This document shows, piece by piece, positions 56,392 to 64,000 of a DNA stretch of 64,000 nucleotides; within the stretch, counting starts at the first letter, position 1, and each line of letters begins with the position of its first letter. The position numbers and the translations under genes are program-made. Source of the DNA: Combretum micranthum (lineage: Eukaryota; Streptophyta; Magnoliopsida; Myrtales; Combretaceae); contig JAMXBD010003383.1 of NCBI GenBank assembly GCA_024138025.1, forward strand, positions 59,219 to 123,218, read 5' to 3'. The notes under the pieces were generated by a model. The model saw only the letters and a program-made list of their open reading frames with translations. It was not told the origin of the DNA and did no database searches.

Positions 56392-59300
56392 CTAAAAAGG
56401 AAGAAATACTCTAATAAGTATTTTAACTCAAACTAATCCAAATGATTTTATATGAACTATCAAATTCGCAATTCTCGTCCTAAGTGGGAATTCCAACTTA
56501 AAACGGCCATAACTTGGTCATTTTAACTCGGAATCTCGCAAATTATATATTGATTTCTATCTACTTCGAAAGATCTATCTATTTCTAATATTATTTTTAA
56601 GTTTTGAAAACATTTAGGTCTCGGAACAGAGGGATCAGATCTAATCAGTGACGGTTTCCGATTCCAAAAAAATAGTTTTGTAAATGTTTGTAATGGTCCT
56701 ACTATATAAATTGACTATACATGCAACATGAATGATTTCCTAACATGAATGACATGAGATGAGCTCAATGTATGCATGATCTTAATGATTTTTGCTAAAA
56801 AGAAATTTTATAACTTTTTATTTTGCAAGACCATAATAACAACTTACTTATGAAAAATCTAGTTTTCTAACTTTTATCATTTCCATTTGTTTTGGATTTG
56901 TTACTTAAGAAAATATAATTATTCTTATTAAAATTGACTCTTCATTATATATATTACTTATGACCTTCATTTCTACATAAAAATTTCCATTTTACACTTT
57001 GTAAACATGTTTTCAAGTGGGGTTGATTCCAAAATCCGAATTTTACAAAAATTAGTTTTTGAGTGATTCCTTTAAGTAAAATCATTTGATACTTAGAAAA
57101 TTTAGGACTCAATCATACATAACCACTAAGGACTTCATTCTTACACAAAAATTTGTATTTTACACTTTGCAAATATGTTTTTGAACAAGCTTTCACAAAA
57201 ATTCGAATTTTGGAAAATTTCGTTTCTTGCATATTTCTTATGAGAAAACTTGTTTAATGCATCAAAATTTGAAGCTTTACTACATCTATTGTCTAAGGAC
57301 TTCATTTAACACATAAAACTTACAATTTGAGCTCAAATACTAAGTGATTACATATACATCATCTCAAATTACGAATTTGACAATTTGATCACTAACTCAA
57401 AATTTTCCATTTTAATTCCATTACTTGTTTTATACATTACTCATGCCTAAACTCATTTTAACTTGTAAAAATCATTCCTTAAATATACCTATTACCTATA
57501 CCCTTCATTTTTCACATAAAACATGAGTTTTGGAGTTGATAAATGGGTTTTAAAAATTGGTCTTGGTTTGGATCCGAATTTAAAAAATTTATTTTTGGTC
57601 ATATCTTTTAATAAAATCTATCTAAGCTTATGAAAGTCCATTCTTTACATATCCTATCCCAAGAGCCTTTCATTTCTTGAATAAAAATTCCATTTTTGAG
57701 TTGGAAAACATGTTTTTAAAATATGCCTTGGCCAAAATCCGAAAATAGAATTTTTATTTTGAAAATAACTTTTGAAAATCACATTAGATTCTTGTAAAAA
57801 GAAGCCTTGATGATATACATATAGTAAGCCTTCATTTTCTTAAATAAAAATTATATTTTGACATTTGGAAAGTGGTTTTTAAATATTGGTCTTACCAAAA
57901 TACGAATTTCACTACTTTTGTTCAAGTTCAAATCTAAGATCTACACATAATATGAACATATATCTAAATGAAACCCATGAAAATAAACTTTAAACTCATA
58001 GATCTAAACTTTGCTCATCAAAATCTTTCATTTATGTTATATATACCCTAAGCCCTTCATTTTAAATGAAAAATATACATTTTGAAGTTGAAAAACAACT
58101 TTTCTAAATATGATTCCATTTTCATCCGAATTTTCAAAAATGATTTTTGATGAAAATAAAATAGATCTTGAGTTTTCTAAAACATCCATACTATCATCAT
58201 GCCACTACAAGTCATCCATGAACATAAAACAAAGTCTAATGCATGTATGAACCTAAAGCAACTAGATCTAGTCTTCTAAACTAGTTTTGAATGCATAAAC
58301 ATATGTGAATGAGAAATATATGCATAAATCATAAGTAATAATAAGAATAATAACTTAAATAGCAAGATCTATGGCATAAACAAAAATCAAAGCTACAAAA
58401 AGATATATCTACAATATATATCAACTTTAAAAAAGAAAATAATTGTAATACAAGATAATAAAAGTGGAGAAAAGGAGTGTTGCATTTTTGGCATCATCAT
58501 CCTAAGCTTTTAAGCTTATGAAAGGTCATTTGATGCATGAAACCTTCATTATACTTTACCTATATCACCTATGGAGCTTTGGGAAGAAGATTTTCTTAGA
58601 AATCTTTAAGAATGAAGTGTGGAAGCCATGGAAGAAGAAGGGGGCAACTTATGTTCTTGAGGAAACAAGAACAAGAAGAAGAAGAAAAGAGAGGAAAAAG
58701 AGAGAGAAAAGGTTAAAGAATGAAAGAGGGAAAGTGAGTAAATGAAGGAGAGAGAGAAAATGAGTGTTTTAATTGAATAAAAGAAGAGAAAAATAAAACA
58801 AGGCAGCCAAAGGGAGGGGGGGCGCTGTTGCACGTGAACCATAGGGAGAGAGAGAGAAATTTTGTTGAAATTTGACTTGAATTTGAATTGTGTAATAAAT
58901 GTGTATGTGTAGCTTCTTTAAGAAGGAGTGGAATATAATTAAATTGGTCAAAATGGAGTAAATAAAGGACAATGGTAGCCATAAAGAAGGGGGAAAATCT
59001 ACCATGAAGTGTGGGTTAATGTGTAGAAAGATTAAAGTGAAAAAGAAGTGATATGTGTAAGATGTACTTGAAGGTATGGGTTGTAAAAGTACTTTCTTAA
59101 TAAAATAAAATAAAATTAGAAAATTTATTCCAAATATTTGTAGCAGATTTTTCATAATTAAAATTAAATAATTATTTGAATTATTTTAGTATTTTAACAA
59201 ATATGATATATTTGGAAATCTTATGAAATTAAGAGTCTAACGGTACTATTGGTATGTTTTTGATGTCTTGAGCCCCAGGACACGCTTTTCGAAGTCTGTA

Positions 59301-59907
59301 TCCGAACGGGTTCGAAATATATAAAAAATTTACCAATCTGATATTTTTAAGAAAACTTATATTATTATGAGCTATTCTACATATTTAAACTACATCTCGA
59401 CCTCTAGGGTTAGGAGCGCTAGATTGTCGGACTTAAACTATTGTATTCCACTTAGGGTTTTCGGGTGATTTTCCGGTTTAGATCCTTGCCAATTTGGAAA
59501 CTGATATTTTATGCTTATACAACATATTTAATTTTAGAATTTATTTTACATTTCATTTTTGTAAGTATTTAACATCTTTTAATGTTTTCGGAATTCTTGA
59601 ATTGGGTTTTATTTTCGAAAGTCAATCGTTATTTGCTTTTTAATAATTTGTTTTTGGGCTTTATATTACCCGTTTTTATAAGTCAGAGTTAAATATGGAA
59701 TTTTTCGTACGTAGTGGTTTTGAATTTGAAGACCACTGAGTTCTTATTTTATTTTTAAGGATTTTCATTTCCTCATGATTAAGAAATTTTTGGAATCATT
59801 CATGATTTAGGACTTGTCGAAATTCGGTTTTAATTTGGAGTGGTTTTTAGGTTTATTTTCGAAGTTCATCTTGGAATTATTTACTGAAATTTTCCGGGGC
59901 TTACATC

Positions 59908-60711
59908 CTCCCTACCTTAAAGAAAGTTTTGTCTGCAAAACTTGTTACGTGTATATCATTTGTCGAGAAAAGATTGCGGATTTTTGAATTATATCTCTAG
60001 CACCGGTTTATGCTTCGGTTTGTATCATTTCTAAATTTCGCATGATAGCTATTCTACGACATATAGCACATACAAATTTATAAGATTTGGCTTAGCAATT
60101 CCAACATTCACATACACGACTCTTTTGGAAAACGATACGGACTTGACTCGAAACCACAGACGACTCGACTTGACCGACACTAGATGACTCACCACAACAC
60201 GACATTTCATAACTCGATTACTTGACCAACGAAGGTTGTGGATTCACTTCTCCATTCTTATGTAGCTATATATACGATATTGTGCTTTATGATTCATATT
60301 TCCTTAAACAATATGGTCATCATCGTTTTAAAGTCTTATCATCGTGATCATCTTGATGGGATTGAAATCAAGAGACCTCATTGCTTTATTGTATAATTAT
60401 TGCGTGTGAAGATCTTATGGAGTTTGGTAATGGAGATTTGATTACTGAAGTTTTAACTTTTGTGTAGCGATCGTCATAGAATTTTGATCTTTCAAAGTTT
60501 TTTATTTACAAGAAGTTGTATGAGGGGTGTTGTAGGATTCATTAAATCGGTCAAGTTTTGTTTTAGTTTCCATCATTGGCTCATTCTAGCTTTTAATGGT
60601 CTCGGGCTTTCCTATTCTTAGTCTAGCCATTTAATCCGAAGGTATTTCTAACAACCTATCTCCTTGATTCTATTGATAGGAAAGAACATGCGGTATTCTA
60701 AGGGTATAGCG
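59908..60711 (-). other. H/L non-coding region and polypurine tract
   Basis: No coding domain on either strand. On the minus strand it ends AAACTTTCTTTAAGG then TAGGGAGGA against the LTR start at 59907, matching the tracts of P1 and E. It replaces the whole protease-to-integrase region expected here. Confidence 0.7.
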
Positions 60712-61973
60712 CTAACCTGATGTCGAGTTGCATATTTGATCCTTGCTTCCTCCCATGGCAAAGGACTCCAGCTCCTCATCACTAGCTTCTTCATACACTC
60801 CATATGTGTGAGGGTTGTGGACTAGATTTCCGGATGTAGATGTTCTTGAAGAACCTCGATTCCTTTTTCCTTTGTTGCTTTTATTCCTATTACATCTCCT
60901 CCTCTTCTTCCTTGGTTGATCCAGCGAAGCAATACGCAAGTTATCCTGTTCAGGGCATGTTTTAGCTAAATGTCCCGTTTTTGAGCAAAGAAAGCATGCG
61001 TTGTCGTCTTTTTGGGACACTTCTCAACTTTGTGACTGGGGTCCCCACAGAGGTAACACTTGGATTGAAGTCGTGGACACCGTATAGGGTAATGCTTCCC
61101 TTACATTTCCAACATTGTAGCTTATCCAATATGTCTTCTTCCTTGTTTGGGTCATCATCCAAGGGAAGTGTTCTGACATTTTGACTCGGGGTCATTGCAA
61201 CATAGAACTCCATTTCCTTATTACTTCTTTCTTGCCTCCTCCTTTGAGCATTTTCTATTATCCGTGCTCTTTCTAGCAATCCTTGATAACTCCTTGATAT
61301 CAAATTCCTCCAATCGAGTCCGAAGATCTTCTTTCAAACCATTCAGAAACACTTGTCTTTTGAGTTCCTCACTTTGTTTATATGATTCCGGAGCATATTG
61401 CAACAATCTACTGAACTCGGTTTCATATTGTTCCACACGATCTCCTTGTGAGATATTGAGGAAATCTGCACTGTACTGGACTCTTAAGCTCATGGGGAAA
61501 TATTTATCCAAAAACTCATATTTAAACATCTCCCATGTAACTGGAGGCGTCAACTCTCTTTCTTAGATTCCCACCATACTCGGGCATGTAAGCGAAGCAT
61601 ATAGGTCCATAATTGACTCTCAGACGGTGTGGTACTTCAAAAGCATTAAAGGACCTCTCAATGTGTGCCAACCAATCCTCTGCCTCATCTGGTTTTCCAA
61701 AAACTCGTCGAAATACTGGTTACACTTTATGAAGCATGGTAAGAGACTTTGGTGGTATTGAGGTGATGGGGCTCATCTTGCGTCGTTTCTTACATATCTT
61801 ATAGGTGTAGACGTTGAACTGACTTGAGTCTGTTGCATGTAGCTTCTTATCTGACTAGTAAGCCGTTCAATCTCTATTGAGGCATTTCCCCTTGGTTAGG
61901 TGGTTCAGGTATCGCTTGGTTCTCGGGTCCTAAAGGAGTCATGACGGGTTCTTGTTGTGGTTGGGTATATCTC
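60712..61973 (-). pseudogene. H/L gag copy 2: capsid plus three zinc knuckles
   Basis: The frame opens without ATG right after TTGTAG (61974), with a glutamine/proline-rich start, then the capsid (DEAEDWLAHIERSF; VTWEMFKYEFLDKYF; VEQYETEFSRLLQYAPES), and knuckles at about 61110-60950: CWKC disrupted by a one-base indel, CYLCGDPSHKVEKC and CFLCSKTGHLAKTC. A basic patch (RKKRRRCNRNKSNKGKRNR) and an acidic tail ending at 60712 follow. Stops near 61720 and 61560 and frameshifts near 61260 and 61080 break it. Closely related to E gag in order and motifs. Confidence 0.85.
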
Positions 61974-62301
61974 CTACAATTTTATTAAGCTCGGGTGAGA
62001 ATTCTAAATCTTTTATTACGTCTTAAGGCGTTAAAAGAGACTTAAAGAAACTTATCGGAAATACAGAAAATGGAAATGCGGAAATAAAAACATATAGAAT
62101 ATTGAAATTCTACTGAAATCAAACAATAATAAGAACTTCATAATATTCAAAACGAAATACATGAAATCAAGAGAAGATGTAAATCTTCATTACAAAAGTT
62201 CAAAGAAAGGATGTAAAACATACGTTAGAATTAATTCATGAACTAGATGATAAATCAAAAAGTTATTTACTCCTAACGCTCAACACGAGAGATCTATTAA
62301 T
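61974..62301 (-). other. AT-rich spacer between the two H/L gag copies
   Basis: No coding potential. On the minus strand it ends in the acceptor-like AATAAAATTGTAG in front of gag copy 2, as the spacer before E gag does. Confidence 0.5.
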
Positions 62302-62834
62302 ATTTCTAGGAGACTGACTTCTTCCAAGCAAGGACAGCTATCCACTTGTTAATTCTTTTGGGGGCATTTCCTGCCCAATGTCCCGGCTGTTTACAAATGA
62401 AGCACTTTAGGGTTTTCTTTCTTGGACAATCCATAATCTTATGTTCAGGATCCCCACAGAGGTAACACTTGTGCTTCAACTGTGGACACTTTCTTAGATG
62501 ATGACCTTCTTTGCACTTCCAACAAGTGATTTTACGCTTCTTAAAAGGTTCATTCTTAACTATTAGGCTAGTTGTCTTATACCTTCTGACTTTGGAGCTT
62601 GGACTAGCCATAACAGAAGGAGTCTCAATTCCTTGTAATGTCACTTGGGGTCCTTCCACCTGAACCGGCACATTCCTAATAAGCACTTGTTATAAGAGGA
62701 GCTTTTGTGTATCCACCAAATACCCCAGAAGGTCTATGACTTGTTGCATTGGGTCTTGTGGTGGTGGAGTGTCTCTCACTTGTTATTCATCGGGAAGGTT
62801 AGTCGACTGTTGCATGTTCTCCTCAGGTAGTCTC
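62302..62834 (-). pseudogene. H/L gag copy 1: zinc knuckles, capsid missing
   Basis: The frame starts directly after CGTCTTGTTTCTAG (acceptor-like, pyrimidine-rich) with no ATG of its own. A glutamine-rich N-terminal part (MQQVIDLLGYLVDTQKLLL) is followed by three knuckles at about 62525-62370: CWKCKEGHHLRKC (C-x2-C-x3-H-x4-C), CYLCGDPEHKIMDC and CFICKQPGHWAGNA, in which the last cysteine is alanine. The capsid domain expected between N-terminus and knuckles is absent. Two TAA codons interrupt the first half. It ends at TGA 62306-62308. Confidence 0.8.
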
Positions 62835-63328
62835 CTAGAAACAAGACGAAACGGTCACATTAGCCTAATTATACTACTCACAAATTGCTTATGGTTTAGA
62901 AAAAGAGTTATAACTTTTTATTTCTTTAAACTTGTTTATTTAAAAAAACGGTGAAAGCACGCAATTAATCCTAGCCACCTAGTGGTCTCATAGGTCGAAG
63001 GGGTAATCTAGCATCTCCATTATTGGCTTGAACTAAGAGTTGGTAAGGTCACTTACTCCTATATTTTTGCAGTTGCTAGAATGGATTTGATCGTCTCCTT
63101 AATTGTTTCCAATCTTTCTTCCTCATATGTCTGTTTCTATGTTCTCTAGAAGTCTCCAAGATAGAATTCAAATCATTAATAATCGAAAGTCATACCTCAA
63201 AGGTTATAGAGCTAGATCTAGTTCTTCCTCACTTAAAGGTCATCTAGCACTTGCCTGTCGATTCCTAAGATCGTATCTTAACATTCTATTCTCCTAAAGT
63301 CTTCCCACCTGATTCCTAAAACCTTGTC
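62835..63328 (-). other. H/L leader between primer site and gag copy 1
   Basis: No extended reading frame that resembles a protein and no counterpart of the extra ORF of element E. On the minus strand it ends in a pyrimidine-rich tract and TAG, the best acceptor-like site of the region. Confidence 0.5.
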
Positions 63329-63340
63329 GCTTTGATACCA
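63329..63340 (-). other. H/L primer-binding site
   Basis: TGGTATCAAAGC on the minus strand, 7 nt after the LTR end. It differs by one base from TGGTATCAGAGC, complementary to initiator methionine tRNA. Confidence 0.85.
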
Positions 63341-63347
63341 ACTAAAC

Positions 63348-64000
63348 TGTCACGCCCCGAAGGGTACTCTAAACGTGGCAGTCTACCGTACATAATATTA
63401 AAGCCTAAGAATGACCACCTCAGTCACGCGAAGGCTTTCATACTATGTACAAGGCGTCTAACACATAAAGGAGACATATTGGAGAGATACATTTTATATT
63501 GGTACACTTGAGTAGCAATGTAAAGGAAATTCAATTTACTGTACTCCAACTACAAAACACTATACTTCATATACGAATCACTATACTTCAGAATACAATT
63601 CATCAAACTTTAATTATATTCATCCCAAGACTTCACTACATAAAACTATTACAAGGCAAATCGCAAAGCTTAGCCAAAAACTTCAAGCATTCTTATATCT
63701 TGCCGGAATCCCAAAGTCATTCTCGGCTTCAACCACCTCGGTCCCCACTTAACATTCTTGGGATAACCTACTCATTTAAACAACTATTGGGGTATAAGCT
63801 ACATTAACTTAGTGAGAATTGCCTTAATTCCGTACCATAACAAACAAGTTATAATCAATCATATGCTATGCATGAACAAACACGTGAGCAAGCAATTATG
63901 CATGGGTATCCGGAACCCACACACAGAACGGATTTACGCCCTCCGTATCTTGGGTTAGGAATGGTATTGAGTCTACACGACCGCATCTAGTCCCTAAAGC
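63348..64000 (-). mobile_element. H/L 5' LTR, 3' end only
   Basis: Begins TGTCACGCCCCGAAGGG on the plus strand and matches 48543-49058 and 52467-52620 base for base with scattered transitions. It contains neither J nor K, showing that both entered the 3' LTR only. It continues past the window. The frame at 63499-63807 is the counterpart of the one at 48694-48933 and is not a gene. Confidence 0.9.

Larger units (their letters stand above)
48543..59907 (-). mobile_element. H 3' LTR (subfamily A, about 4.7 kb without J and K)
   Basis: Reads TGTAAGCCCCGG at 59907 down to GGGGCGTAACA at 48543 on the minus strand. It continues across J (TATGC duplicated) and K (GATCG duplicated). It aligns with A1 and A2 and lacks about 0.4 kb that A2 has near 3840-4230. 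On the minus strand it has a CACGTG box near 58831, stem-loops near 58500-58555, the conserved inverted repeat near 56520, and a mini-exon-like block 56391-56322. The frames at 58518-59155 are leader readings. Confidence 0.88.
48543..64000 (-). mobile_element. H/L: gag-only (non-autonomous) LTR retrotransposon, minus strand
   Basis: 3' LTR at 48543-59907 (with J and K nested), internal region 59908-63347, 5' LTR from 63348 beyond the window. The two LTR ends agree at roughly 94-95 percent over 0.5 kb by eye, with mostly transitions, so they belong to one element. GATAC precedes it at 48538-48542 as the expected target duplicate. The 3.4-kb interior holds a primer site, two gag-type regions and a polypurine tract, but no protease, RT, RNase H or integrase. 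Confidence 0.88.

Overview
The window is plant nuclear DNA, most likely from an angiosperm with a large, repeat-rich genome. It is AT-rich and built almost entirely of nested Ty3/gypsy LTR retrotransposons. The coding remains show gag with zinc knuckles, protease, RT, RNase H, integrase and a C-terminal chromodomain, so these are chromoviruses, nearest to the Tekay/Del type judging by their 3.2-4.9 kb LTRs and initiator-Met-tRNA-like primer sites. I found no intact host gene, tRNA, rRNA or CRISPR array. Nearly every reading frame is broken, often by CAA/CAG to TAA/TAG changes as expected from methyl-cytosine decay.

Layout. 1-11679: two long LTRs of subfamily A (A1, A2) joined head to tail, the second interrupted by a reverse solo LTR (B). 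11680-20928: the 3' half of a chromovirus (P1: RNase H, integrase, chromodomain, 3' LTR), with a solo LTR (C) inside the integrase. 20929-43950: pieces of one LTR (G) interrupted by a reverse solo LTR (D) and by a complete decayed element (E, 27001-43143), whose 5' LTR carries a further truncated LTR (F). 43951-45004: 5' end of an unrelated gypsy element (M, minus strand). 45005-48542: the only stretch without clear LTR-element structure. 48543-64000: a gag-only, minus-strand element (H/L) whose 3' LTR contains two more solo LTRs (J, K). Exact 5-bp target duplications flank B, C, D, E, J and K. The order of nesting predicts that the 5' parts of G, P1 and A lie left of the window.

Main observation. 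The TGTAAACC...GGGGCGTGACA LTRs, although diverged into subfamilies, share a gene-like layout: TATA box, an ATG-free leader ending AG|GTAA, a 1-2 kb AT-rich stretch, a mini-exon of about 60-100 nt, a GTGAGT donor, about 0.6-0.7 kb, a pyrimidine-rich acceptor, and then a second exon-like piece of exactly 42 nt in seven copies. The first ATG of the predicted spliced leader sits 5 or 8 nt before the GTGAGT donor, always leaving phase 2. The gag frames of E and of both gag copies in H/L have no ATG of their own and each begins just after an acceptor-like AG in the matching phase. The proposal is that these LTRs contain introns and supply the gag start codon by splicing. Several perfect or covarying stem-loops lie in the predicted introns. 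This is inferred from sequence only and needs RNA evidence.
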